Shown one piece after another: positions 19,248 to 29,226 of a DNA stretch of 41,622 nucleotides. The stretch spans positions 1-41,622 of the forward strand of contig WJIS01000276.1 of assembly GCA_014730165.1 (NCBI GenBank), written 5' to 3'. The notes beneath the pieces were generated by a model, which had not been told where the DNA came from, did not search any database, and worked only from the letters and a program-made list of their open reading frames with translations. The number at the start of each line of letters is the position of its first letter. Position 1 is the stretch's first letter. A program made the translations under genes and the position numbers. The DNA is from Promethearchaeota archaeon (GTDB taxonomy: Archaea; Asgardarchaeota; Lokiarchaeia; Sigyniarchaeales; SOKP01).

Positions 19248-20269
19248 CTAATTCAAATTTGTCTTCATAATTATTAACTTTAAGGAATGTTGAAATAAGT
19301 TTTTGGTAATTTTATTAAAAATTGGATAAAGATATGCATATAAAAAGCCATATAGAAATCTAATCGAGAAAGCACCATACATTTGATTCATTAAATCTAA
19401 TATCATTTCAAAATCCTCTTCAGAATTATTAAGATTTGAGGTTGGAAATGAGACAAATTTGGGATGGTGTTTACTATTAGAGTTAATAATTTTAAAAATT
19501 TCTTTTATGGTTGTTCCCCTTATACCATTCTTTAATAACTCTTCCCATGAATAATTTTTACTTAGGTTTTTAGAAAATTTATTTGCGATATAATATGCTA
19601 ATTTGTTGGGTAAATAGTTAATAAAAGGGAGATTTGTTGTGTGTGTTTCAAAAGGAGATAATCTATTAGGAGTTTCATTGATAATTATTAATCCTTTTTC
19701 ATGTAACTTATGCCAAATATTCGTAAGAATTGAAACTCGTTCTTGAGGGGTTAAATGCTCTATTACAGCATTGAATATTACTATATCAAACTTTTCTAAT
19801 TGTGAAGGTGTCCCATCATCTTTATTTGTCGAAAGGAGAAAATCAATATTTTTTAAGTTATAAAAATCTGCCCGATGATTAGCGATTTCTAATAACTTTT
19901 TATTTGTATCTAATGCAATAATTTTACTCTCTGGTAATGCTCTGGCAAGTATTATCGTAGAAGCTCCACTCCCGCAACCAAAATCTAAAATAACTTTATT
20001 TTTAAATATTCTTTTGGGTAAGTAATTTATCAGTTCTAATAGTTCTTTAGCAACGTAATTCTTGTCCTCTTCTCTTTTAATCTCATCACATAAATAACTC
20101 GGGCCCTTTATTTCATATATTTCTCTATCAATGGAAAAGAATAATGGGTAATACAGCTTTTTATGGGAATAAAAATATCACTCTTTATGGGTTTAACGGT
20201 TATTGATTTCATGTCTTCCTTTAAATCTCCAATATAGACTTTAGCTTGAGGATGATTAAGAATTTTCAT
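19248..20269 (-). pseudogene. Frameshifted class I SAM-dependent methyltransferase (not in ORF track)
   Basis: ATG at 20267-20269 reads MKILNHPQAKVYIGDLKEDMKSITVKPIKSDIFIP. After a 1-nt shift at T5 20158-20162 (A5 on the minus strand) the frame continues KKLYYPLFFSIDREIYEIKGPSYLCDEIKREED..VILDFGCGSGASTIILARALPESKIIALDTNKKLLEIA..FDIVIFNAVIEHLTPQERVSILTNIWHKLHEKGLIIINETPNRLSPFETH to TAG at 19248-19250. The second frame has no ATG/GTG/TTG until late in the gene, so the ORF caller missed it. Confidence 0.85.
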
Positions 20270-20454
20270 TAATTCTCTACTCCGATTTCATTCAAAAATT
20301 TCATAACTAATTCTCTAGTATGGAATATGTTGTTTACAATAATAACCATAATTTCTATAATTACTTTAGAGGAAATTAAATAAATATATTCAATAAAGGT
20401 TTTAATCTTATTTAGTTTTAAAACACAAAATTACATAAAGAGAGTAAAAGGTTT

Positions 20455-21252
20455 TTATTTTTTTATTTCAGCCAATTGCGCTGTCTCATAAAGATAATTA
20501 AAATAATAATTCGCAGCTGGCCCGAAAGCAATATGGTCTGTCACAACACCGAAATAGGAAAGCTTTTCGAAGAATTTCTGGGATAAAATGATAAACGCAT
20601 CTTCTCCCTCATCCATTATGACTGAAGTTCCAAATAATTGATCCCTATACTTCATTTCGCAAATTTCATTATATTTTAATAATAATTTCTTAAATTTTTC
20701 AACTTCTAATGCCTCCTCTTCTACTAAGAGTTGAATATCTGTAACCCCCCGTGCTCTAGCTTTTTTTAGATCCTCATAAAACACATCTAAGAACTCAAAA
20801 TCAGTAGAAACTACATATATTGAGGTTTTTGCCATATTAATCAAAGATAAAGCACGATTTAAACATACATCCCGACCTCTATGAATATAGAGAGCTATTT
20901 TAATTGGAGTATCATGAGATTGATAAATTGGATTTAATTGATTTATAATGAGATTAGAATGTTCATCGAATGTATCATTATATTGCTTTTTAGCAATAAT
21001 TAAAGCTTCATCAGGAGATTTCGCAAAATAACGAGAAGGACGTGATTCTTCTTCTTTAATGATCCACTTTTTATCCTTTTCTAAGTTAGTTAAGATATTA
21101 TAGATTCGAGAATATGGTACACCTGAAGCTTCAGATAATTCCCGAGCATCCATTGGTCCTTTTGAAATTAGAGTGAGATAAATAGATATTTCATAATCAG
21201 TAAGACCGATATTACGTAGGCTTTCTTTAACATTTTCTGGTATTTCTGACAT
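20455..21252 (-). CDS. TrmB-family transcriptional regulator
   Basis: N-terminal winged HTH (LRNIGLTDYEISIYLTLISKGPMDARELSEASGVPYSRIYNILTNLEKDKKWI) plus C-terminal PLD-like sensor region, typical of archaeal TrmB. Confidence 0.88.
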   Translation of the reverse strand: MSEIPENVKESLRNIGLTDYEISIYLTLISKGPMDARELSEASGVPYSRIYNILTNLEKDKKWIIKEEESRPSRYFAKSPDEALIIAKKQYNDTFDEHSNLIINQLNPIYQSHDTPIKIALYIHRGRDVCLNRALSLINMAKTSIYVVSTDFEFLDVFYEDLKKARARGVTDIQLLVEEEALEVEKFKKLLLKYNEICEMKYRDQLFGTSVIMDEGEDAFIILSQKFFEKLSYFGVVTDHIAFGPAANYYFNYLYETAQLAEIKK

Positions 21253-21509
21253 GTTTAATCGAATTTAAATTAAATTTTTCAAAATATATATAAAATCCGT
21301 GAATAATAAAAAACGATAATACAAATAATATTATTAAATATATAATTTTTCTCTTTTGTTTTATTAAAAATTTATCCGTATTTTAATAAAGAACTTTAGT
21401 ATTGATTCTTAATAGTTATTTTGAATAAAGATAAGTTCGAATTATATATAAATGTATAACTAATTAGAACATCACTATTATTACGGACATAAATGAATGA
21501 CTAAAAAAA

Positions 21510-23198
21510 TTAAAAATATTTTTTAATAAATTCTAAACGTAGTTTTTCTGGAGCTCTTTCACCTTTTAATACGGCTTCCTCATATCTTTCATAAATTTTT
21601 ACCATATCATCGTAAAGTTCTCCATATTGAGTCCGTGGTTTGATTTCAAGATACTTCTGAGGTTTAAGAAAATCCTTTATTATGATACCCCATTCTTCTT
21701 CTTCTTTGTTAACATTATCAGAATAAGATTTGTATGCTCTTAGAGCAGCGCCTAAAGCAGCTGAATTGGTAACATTAAACTTCATTACAGGAATTTTAAA
21801 AATATCAGCAAGAATTTGTAAAATACTTTTATTAGCAGAGGCTCCACCGGTAGCATAAATAATATCTGGTTTTTCCCCTATCCACTGTGAATGTAATCTC
21901 ATAGAAAGAAATTGTGCTTCTATTATTGCTCTAATATTCTCTTTTAAATCATCCTTAGAAAAACCGAAACGAAACACTTTAGGTTTTAAAACTAAAGGAA
22001 CAATTTCAGGAAAAAAGTATGGTAGCATAAGTTTTCCATTATTTCCGGGAGGTGTTTGGTCAAGGATCTGAGAGAACTCAACCCAATCCAAATCAAATGA
22101 ATTTTTAAGCTTTTCTCTTGATAAGGAAGCGTTTTTAAAGCAGAGCAAACTCATATAATTTCCCGTAGGAGCGCCAAATACATGTCCTTCTCCTCTCAAA
22201 TCAAGAGAAAGTTCCTCCATGAAAGCAAAAAAGGTGTCGCTTGAACCTAAACTTATCGCAACCTGACCTTTCTTAATTAATCCTAGACCAATCAAGCTAT
22301 TGGGATTATCTCCCGACCACGCAATAATCTTTGTATTTGCAGAAAAACCATATCGCTTTGAGAAATATTTTGATATATTACCTATTATCTCAAAAGAATC
22401 AACTAACGGGGGGAGTTTTTTTTTGAGATTTGGAGCAGTTGCTTTTAAAGCGTCTTCATCCCATTCTTTTTTATCAATATTCATTAAATTCATCCCTGCT
22501 CCATCTCCATAATCAATAGGAGCGTTTTTTCCAATCAATAAGGATGCCATGAAGGAACTAACTAAATGTATCATCTCTGTCTTGTCATAAGCTGAAGGCT
22601 GTTCTTGATAAAACTTTCTTATTTGAGGCCCTGAGAATCGTTCGATTATATTAGATCCTAATTTTTTAATTGAATTTGTTTTACCTCCTAATACTTGGCG
22701 AATTTCCTGGCATTGTTTAGTAGTGCTAGAATCCATCCATATAGGACTAGTTTCTCTTGTAAAAATTCTTGTTAATTGGTTTGTTAACGATTGGCTAGGA
22801 TCAAGGGTTTCTAGTTCAGTTTCGAATTTGTTATTTAAGTAAACAGTCCCATGCTGTTGACCAGAACCACAAATAGCTTTTATTTTACTGAGAAGGATTT
22901 GTTTACCCTCTAATCTTTTGAATAAAGTATCAAGGGCTTCTATCCACATGATTGGGTATGAATGGATTTCTTGCTCGCTTTTCCCCATAATAATGCCCGA
23001 AGAAGTAGCGTATTTAGATAAGTCGTTTTCATAATTTATAGATTCCCTATGAATAAGGTTTTTTTTTTCTGAATCAATAATTAAAGCGGTCAGACTTTGA
23101 GTTGAGCAGTCCAAACCTAGAAATAAATCTCCCATAACTATCTGTGAGTAGTAATTTTTTATATAATTTTCCTTTTTAATATAAGGAAAGATATACAA
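21510..23198 (-). CDS. FGGY-family carbohydrate kinase (xylulokinase-like)
   Basis: LFLGLDCSTQSLTALIID, ICGSGQQHGTVYL, WMDSSTTKQC, ISLGSSDTFFAF, IIYATGGASANKSILQILADIFKIPV. The likelier start is the internal Met of MGDLFLGLD. Confidence 0.9.
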   Translation of the reverse strand: MYIFPYIKKENYIKNYYSQIVMGDLFLGLDCSTQSLTALIIDSEKKNLIHRESINYENDLSKYATSSGIIMGKSEQEIHSYPIMWIEALDTLFKRLEGKQILLSKIKAICGSGQQHGTVYLNNKFETELETLDPSQSLTNQLTRIFTRETSPIWMDSSTTKQCQEIRQVLGGKTNSIKKLGSNIIERFSGPQIRKFYQEQPSAYDKTEMIHLVSSFMASLLIGKNAPIDYGDGAGMNLMNIDKKEWDEDALKATAPNLKKKLPPLVDSFEIIGNISKYFSKRYGFSANTKIIAWSGDNPNSLIGLGLIKKGQVAISLGSSDTFFAFMEELSLDLRGEGHVFGAPTGNYMSLLCFKNASLSREKLKNSFDLDWVEFSQILDQTPPGNNGKLMLPYFFPEIVPLVLKPKVFRFGFSKDDLKENIRAIIEAQFLSMRLHSQWIGEKPDIIYATGGASANKSILQILADIFKIPVMKFNVTNSAALGAALRAYKSYSDNVNKEEEEWGIIIKDFLKPQKYLEIKPRTQYGELYDDMVKIYERYEEAVLKGERAPEKLRLEFIKKYF

Positions 23199-23392
23199 TT
23201 TTGAAGAAGAGTAATCTTGATCTTTATAGTGGGAGTATCCAAGAAAATTATGATTATTAGTAAACCATTCTTTTCCTAAGTAGTGGTTTCAAAATAATGA
23301 ATGAAGAAAAATACAAAATCATTTTAGAATTATTAATCTTAGATGATACATTATTAACTCATTAATTATTGTTTTATTCTTTTTCTTACACT

Positions 23393-23435
23393 TTTGGATA
23401 AAAATGAAATCATTTCGTGCATTTTTTTATCCAAA
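23393..23435. promoter_or_regulatory. Nested inverted repeat in divergent intergenic region
   Basis: Outer arms TTTGGATAAAAA (23393-23404) / TTTTTATCCAAA (23424-23435); inner AAATGA-AA-TCATTT (23402-23415). Confidence 0.35.
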
Positions 23436-23556
23436 GAATTGAGAATATCATAACTTTTAATATAAATATTTAATTTTTTAATAAATAAGAATATTGATTT
23501 ACAATATTGTAATTGAAAATATGTATAATCTCTGTCTTTAATAGAATAAAAGAGGT

Positions 23557-23983
23557 ATGAAAGCTGGACGCAATTGATATTAAGATATTGGAAGAGTTAA
23601 AGGAGGATGGAAGGAAATCTTATGCGGATATTTCTGAAAAAGTAGGAAAAACCGAAGCAACAGTCAGACGTCGTGTAAAAAAATTAATAAAGAATAATAT
23701 CATCAAGAAATTCACAATTGAATATGAGCTTAATTCTAAACCGAAAACTAAAGCAACCGTGAAAATAGAACCGGACTTTAAAGAAATTAAAAATACATTA
23801 AAGCAATTAAGTAAGATAGAAGAAATAACAGACATTTGGAGATTAAGCGGAGATTGTGGTTTATTTATCAAAGTTGAGATTCCTACAATCGAAGATTTTA
23901 ATCCTCTTATTGAAAATAAGATTTCCACAATTCCAGGCGTAAAAATTATGGAAACATGTTTTATCACAGATATTATCAAATAA
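23557..23983 (+). CDS. Lrp/AsnC-family transcriptional regulator (start region anomalous)
   Basis: LDAIDIKILEELKEDGRKSYADISEKVGKTEATVRRRVKKLIKNNIIKKFTIEYE (HTH_AsnC) plus RAM/AsnC ligand-binding-like C-terminus. The track ORF starts at TTG 23588; the conserved N-terminus extends to about 23564. Confidence 0.85.
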
Positions 23984-24105
23984 GTACTATAAAATCTTTC
24001 TCTTTTTATTATTTTAATTTAAATGTAAGATTTTTAGATAATCACCGATAGAATTAATAAAAACACCATTTTAAGATAATTAATTTGTAATCTTTTAGTG
24101 ATTAG

Positions 24106-25053
24106 ATGAATAAGAAAAAATTCTTGTTAGATACGGATATAGGATCAGATATCGATGATATAATGGCATTATTACTATGTTTACGACTCCAAAATTTCCC
24201 TCTTGTGGCTATTACAACCGTTTATAATATTTCAGAACTTAGAGCAAAAATTGCTCGAAAAATAATAGATCTAGAAAATATTTTTATTCCCGTGGGAATA
24301 GGAAAAGATATACCATTAGATCGCGGAGGAATTCTTTGGAAAACAGGAATCGAAGGTAAAGGATTATTAACACAAGAAGAATTAAACATGACTCCAGATG
24401 ATATGAAACTAAATGAGGATGGTGTTGATTTATTAATTGAGATGGCTTATGACTACGCCGAGGATTTAGAAATAATATCAATCGGTCAATTTACAAATAT
24501 TGCGACAGCAATTAAGAGAGATCCTAATTTTTCTGATAAAATCTCAAGGATTTGGTCAATGTCAGCGGGCATTACCTTTATTGATCCCCTACCGGAAAAC
24601 TTTCCGCAATCTAATGAGGAGTATATTGCGATCCCGAGCCATAATATACGTTGTGATGTAAAAGCAGCGAACATTGTCTTAAATTCTGGGATTCCCATTA
24701 CATTTATAGGAAATGATGTGACAACTAAAATAATTTTCGAAGAGAGTCAAATCAACGAAATCCGAGAACAAGGATCTTTTCTAAACAATAAAATAATGGA
24801 CTTAATGGAAATTTGGTTGAATTATCGCTCTTATCAGTTTAGTAACAAAATAAGAACAACATGTTTACATGATACTTTGGTGGTTGCTGAAGCCTATGGA
24901 ATGAACTTTACCGATAAAATAAATATTGATATAAGCATCAAGAAGACTGGCGAAACTGCTGTTTTTTACAATCCAGATTCATTATATGAAATCTCTCATA
25001 GTGTAAATTCTGGAGATTTTATGAGATGGTATCTAAATCAAATATGCGCATAG
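24106..25053 (+). CDS. Inosine/uridine-preferring nucleoside hydrolase family
   Basis: KFLLDTDIGSDIDDIMALLLCL (DTDxGxDxDDxxAL), SIGQFTNIATAI, SHNIRCDVKAANIVLNSGIPITFIGNDVT, CLHDTLVVAEAY. Confidence 0.92.
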   Translation: MNKKKFLLDTDIGSDIDDIMALLLCLRLQNFPLVAITTVYNISELRAKIARKIIDLENIFIPVGIGKDIPLDRGGILWKTGIEGKGLLTQEELNMTPDDMKLNEDGVDLLIEMAYDYAEDLEIISIGQFTNIATAIKRDPNFSDKISRIWSMSAGITFIDPLPENFPQSNEEYIAIPSHNIRCDVKAANIVLNSGIPITFIGNDVTTKIIFEESQINEIREQGSFLNNKIMDLMEIWLNYRSYQFSNKIRTTCLHDTLVVAEAYGMNFTDKINIDISIKKTGETAVFYNPDSLYEISHSVNSGDFMRWYLNQICA

Positions 25054-25216
25054 GAATTTTAAAATTAAAATTAACCACGATTGTTCAATTTGTTAAATCC
25101 AAATAACTCTTATTATTCTATGAGACAATTTTTAATATTATGAAAAAATTACCCAAAATGAGTTAATTTATTTATAGTCATTTATTCTAATTAATATCAT
25201 TCTTAACCTTTCGGGT

Positions 25217-26548
25217 TTGATTATGAGTTATAAGTTCAGTAAAGAAGAATTAAAAGAACTTTTAGTGGATTATAATGAAATTGCTCTTAAAGATTTTAAC
25301 CTACCTTCAAAAGTGTGTATTTGGGATGAAACCTTAAGAGATGGAGAGCAAAGTCCAACTGTTTATCTAACTTTAGATGAAAAAATTCATTTAGCAAAAA
25401 TGATGGACGAAATTGGAGTAAAAATCATTGCTGTTGGATTTCCCGCAGTGTCAGAATCTGAGAAAAAAATCGTAAAGACTATTGTAAATGAAGATTGTAA
25501 AAAAGCATCAATCGTGGGAATTGCTCGTCCAAAAAAAGAAGATATTGATGCTTGCATCGATGCTGATTTACAAGAAATAGTCGTATTTATGCCCATTTCT
25601 CCTATCTTTATGAAAACTCTAAAATTAAAGAAAGAGGATGAATTATCACAGATCTCATCCGCAATAAATTATGCCAAGGATAATGGATTTAAAGTTAACT
25701 GGGTTTCTGAAGATGGAACTCGTGCAGAATTTGAACACATAAAAAACGTACTTCAAACTGCTATTAAGGCGGGAGCAGAGAGAGTTGTTATCGGTGATAC
25801 TGTTGGCGTTCTAACACCTCAATCAACTAGCTATTTGATGAAGAGAATAAAAAAAGAAGTTATTCAACCTCTCAATAAAGAAATTCCAATTGGAATTCAT
25901 ACTCACAATGATTTCGGATTAGCGGTTGCTAATACTGTCACAGGCGTTTTCGAAGGGTGTCAATATCCACATACTTGTATTAACGGTTATGGAGAAAGAG
26001 CAGGAAATGCCGCTCTGGAAGAAGTAGCAACAATTTTAGAAAGGATGGGAATTGATACTGGTATTGACTTAACAAAGCTCCCAGAATTAAGTGCTGTTGC
26101 CGAGGAGTATTTCTGCCAACCCATTTCCCAATATAAACCAATTGTGGGAGACTATGCTTTCAGTCATGAAAGTGGACTGCATATTGCTGCGATCTTAGCA
26201 CATCCTCTTACATATGAACCGATAAATCCAAAAATGGTAGGAAGGAGACGTGAATTTTATTTAGGGAAATTTTCTGGTTCTAAATCAATTATGCATGCAT
26301 TAAAAGAGAAGCTAAAAATGCTTGATCTTGAATGTATACCAGATGAGATTATCAAAAAGATCGTGACAGAAGTAAAACAAAAACATGAATCGAAATCAAA
26401 AGAAGAAATTAGGAATTCGTTTCATATTATTAAGAATGAACTTAATAAAATTACGAAAGGTCTAACTGATAAGGAATTCTTTAATATTGTTAACAAATAT
26501 GCTCAACCTTTTGTACCAAAAGAATTTAAACCAAAAGATGAGAAATAG
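25217..26548 (+). CDS. 2-isopropylmalate synthase / homocitrate synthase family (DRE-TIM metallolyase)
   Basis: VCIWDETLRDGEQSPTVYLTLDEKI, GVLTPQS, IHTHNDFGLAVANT, NGYGERAGNAALEEV, GDYAFSHESGLHIAAI. No full LeuA regulatory domain is evident. Confidence 0.92.
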   Translation: MIMSYKFSKEELKELLVDYNEIALKDFNLPSKVCIWDETLRDGEQSPTVYLTLDEKIHLAKMMDEIGVKIIAVGFPAVSESEKKIVKTIVNEDCKKASIVGIARPKKEDIDACIDADLQEIVVFMPISPIFMKTLKLKKEDELSQISSAINYAKDNGFKVNWVSEDGTRAEFEHIKNVLQTAIKAGAERVVIGDTVGVLTPQSTSYLMKRIKKEVIQPLNKEIPIGIHTHNDFGLAVANTVTGVFEGCQYPHTCINGYGERAGNAALEEVATILERMGIDTGIDLTKLPELSAVAEEYFCQPISQYKPIVGDYAFSHESGLHIAAILAHPLTYEPINPKMVGRRREFYLGKFSGSKSIMHALKEKLKMLDLECIPDEIIKKIVTEVKQKHESKSKEEIRNSFHIIKNELNKITKGLTDKEFFNIVNKYAQPFVPKEFKPKDEK

Positions 26549-26555
26549 ATTGTGT

Positions 26556-27959
26556 TTATTTTAAAAGATCCGTGAGCTTCTCAATTCTTCTCTTGATTTG
26601 CTCTACTTCTTTTGCCAATTTTTTACTCTGTTTATTATAAGTTCCCTTGTCCATTTTGCCTGCATCGTAATTCTTTTCTACAAAGTCTACTAAGTTTAAT
26701 ACTGATTTAAGTTTACTTTCTAAGCTCTTCACTTCTGCTTGTAGTTCCTCTCGCCTTTCTTGGATGTCTCCCTCGAATTCTTCCTCAATTTCTTCATCTT
26801 TAGACACCTCTTGCTCTAAATCGTCCTCCTCTTCTTCCTCAGATTCTTTCTCTACTATCTCTTCTTTTTCTTCAGATGTTTCTTCCTCATCTTTAACTTC
26901 TTCGATATCTTTAGTTTCTTGTGCTTTTTCAGAAAATAATGCTTCTAATTCTTCTTGATTCTTCTCTAAGTCTTTCTGTTTTGCTTCTGATTTAACATCT
27001 GCTTCTTTTGAGCTAAGATCGATGATATCATCTTCAGACATCGATGTTACATCTATAAGTTTTTCAATAGTTCCTTTCATTGTATTAATTTGACTTAAAA
27101 ATGTTTTAAGCAGATTCATCAATTCACTTTTATTAGAGATTTTCATTAAAATCTCTGTATCATCATATTTAACTTCTGGAGGAACACATTCTTTTAAAGT
27201 TTGCTCAAAGGAGCTCGATTGACCAAGATTATCAGTTTCCTCTGTAGGAGGTTGGTATTTATTGGAAGATCTTAAATCCATTCTATATTCAGAAACTAAC
27301 CATTGAAACATATTTAAAGCAAGATTTTTATGAGTTTCAAATTTTAGTCCTCCTCCAATCCTATCTCTGAACATTTCATAGCTTCCACTACAGCAGACTC
27401 TTCCTTTTTCAGGCTCAGATACACAGATTAATGGAGTTGAAAAGGGATCAGAACTATCATTAGATATAGCGATTGGTATTGCAGCTCCTATTATTGATAC
27501 CGAACATCCCGCACGATAACATAATTTATCGATACCATTTGTAATCGGATGAGGTGGAGTAAAATTGGAAATAATAGGTAAATTTTCAAGCCCAAGATTT
27601 TTAACCTCATCAAGCACTTGATCATTTTCAAAAGTAATTCCAAAAATCTCACTTAAATCACTTAGATTGCTGTTTCGGCCCTTATCTCCACCTGCGTGAG
27701 ATAAAAGGAGCAAACCCCCTCCATCATCCTTGACCCAATTTTCTAATTCTAATATTTCTTGTCGTGAGATTTTAGCAAAATCAGGACATGCAAAAACAAG
27801 AATGTCATAACTCTTTAAAGATTCTTGAGTGATCGAAGTTTCATAATATTCATGACATTGAAAATCATTATTCTCTAAAAGTTCCTTTAGTTCCTTATAA
27901 TTTTCACCTAATCTTCCTCTAGGTTTATGACCAATGTCGAAACCAATATGATAGGACAT
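26556..27959 (-). CDS. GIFT (IFT52-like) domain protein with acidic linker and C-terminal coiled coil
   Basis: N-terminal ~230 aa: YKELKELLENNDFQCHEYYETSITQESLKSYDILVFACPDFAKISRQEILELENWVKDDGGGLLLLSHAGGD..HPITNGIDKLCYRAGCSVS..ICVSEPEKGRVCCSGSYEMFRDRIGG..NLALNMFQWLVSE. Central Glu-rich tract, then a predicted coiled coil SLESKLKSVLNLVDFVEKNYDAGKMDKGTYNKQSKKLAKEVEQIKRRIEKL. Confidence 0.7.
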   Translation of the reverse strand: MSYHIGFDIGHKPRGRLGENYKELKELLENNDFQCHEYYETSITQESLKSYDILVFACPDFAKISRQEILELENWVKDDGGGLLLLSHAGGDKGRNSNLSDLSEIFGITFENDQVLDEVKNLGLENLPIISNFTPPHPITNGIDKLCYRAGCSVSIIGAAIPIAISNDSSDPFSTPLICVSEPEKGRVCCSGSYEMFRDRIGGGLKFETHKNLALNMFQWLVSEYRMDLRSSNKYQPPTEETDNLGQSSSFEQTLKECVPPEVKYDDTEILMKISNKSELMNLLKTFLSQINTMKGTIEKLIDVTSMSEDDIIDLSSKEADVKSEAKQKDLEKNQEELEALFSEKAQETKDIEEVKDEEETSEEKEEIVEKESEEEEEDDLEQEVSKDEEIEEEFEGDIQERREELQAEVKSLESKLKSVLNLVDFVEKNYDAGKMDKGTYNKQSKKLAKEVEQIKRRIEKLTDLLK

Positions 27960-28076
27960 AAGTTTGTCACACTATTCAAAATTAACTAATAATTATTTCG
28001 TTTTATTAAGTAATAAGTTTAAGTATTTTAAAATTTCTTTAGAATATCTTTTACCTAAAATAATTACCCAAAGTTA

Positions 28077-29189
28077 TTAATAGACACTTTTGTCACCAAT
28101 TATTAATCTATCCTTTGAGATATTTTCGATATTTACATTACTTCCAATTATAGATTTTTCGGTGATTATATTCTTAAGCTTAGCGTTCTTTTCTATTACA
28201 CTATTTTCAATTATGCACTTTTCTATGTGAGAACCCTTACCTATTGAAACATAAGGTCCGATTACTGAATTTAGTATTCGTGAATTTTTTCCGATATAAG
28301 TAGGATTATTTATCCATGATCTATCGACTTCAATATTATTCTTATGGAAATTATCTTGTTTAGAAAAATTATTTTCCAACAAGAATTTACTTCCCTTTAA
28401 GAGACCTGATGGCTTCCCGAAATCGAGGATTCCTTTTTTTAATTCGACAGCTGCGATTTTGAAACCCTCATTAACTAAATCTTGAAGACTTTCAGTTAAA
28501 TAGACCTCAGATCCGTTTTGTTTAGTATTATTCAGTTTTAAGCTTAAAATATCAAATAATTTCATGGTTGTAGAATGACTAAAAGCATAAATACCAGCAA
28601 TTGCTAAATTTGATATAAATTTCTGGGGTTTCTCTACTAGTTTTTTAATAATGTTATTATCATCTGTTTCAACTATTCCGTATGAACTTGCATCTTCCTC
28701 AGGGACTCGCATAACAGTTATTATCCCATCAACATCAGATTCATAATATCGATACATTAAGTATGAATATTCATCCAATGGTATCATATCACCTAAGAAA
28801 ATCAAGCATCCTTCTCTTTTATTATCCTTAGCGTTTTCAATAGTGACTGATTTAAATCTTTCATTCGTAATATAGACCGCTTCCCCCAAGCCTCTAAAGA
28901 AAGGTACATTATCGGTGAAACCTTGCGGTTTTTGTTCAATAAATGTGAGTTTGAATTTATCTTTATAATTTTTTCTTACATATTCAATGATTTGTCTCTT
29001 CTTATATCCGACGATAAGTATTAATTCAGTTTCGGAGTCAAATGTATTAATAAATTTCTCAAGGATGTGATCTAAAACTGTCCTTCCAGAAATATTAATA
29101 AAAGCTTTTGGTTTGCTTAAGGTAAATGGTCGGAGTCTTGAACCAATTCCAGCAATAGGTCCTATAATTTTCATTGTAGATATAATCAC
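28077..29189 (-). CDS. Sugar nucleotidyltransferase (NTP_transferase) with left-handed beta-helix C-terminus
   Basis: MKIIGPIAGIGSRLRPFTLSKPKAFINISGRTVLDHILEKF, GCLIFLGDMIPLDEY, KLVEKPQKF; C-terminal hexapeptide-like repeats YIGKNSRILNSVIGPYVSIGKGSHIEKCIIENSVI. Confidence 0.9.
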   Translation of the reverse strand: MIISTMKIIGPIAGIGSRLRPFTLSKPKAFINISGRTVLDHILEKFINTFDSETELILIVGYKKRQIIEYVRKNYKDKFKLTFIEQKPQGFTDNVPFFRGLGEAVYITNERFKSVTIENAKDNKREGCLIFLGDMIPLDEYSYLMYRYYESDVDGIITVMRVPEEDASSYGIVETDDNNIIKKLVEKPQKFISNLAIAGIYAFSHSTTMKLFDILSLKLNNTKQNGSEVYLTESLQDLVNEGFKIAAVELKKGILDFGKPSGLLKGSKFLLENNFSKQDNFHKNNIEVDRSWINNPTYIGKNSRILNSVIGPYVSIGKGSHIEKCIIENSVIEKNAKLKNIITEKSIIGSNVNIENISKDRLIIGDKSVY

Positions 29190-29226
29190 TAATTTTTAGT
29201 TATTCAAATAGTTTATGAGGGTTCAT

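Noticed and set aside
26764-26958. Plus-strand Ser-rich 64-aa ORF (MSPSNSSSISSSLDTSCSKSSSSSSSDSF..)
   Set aside because: It is the antisense shadow of the Glu-rich linker of the IFT52-like gene (GAA/GAG codons read as TTC/TCC/TCT); no independent support.
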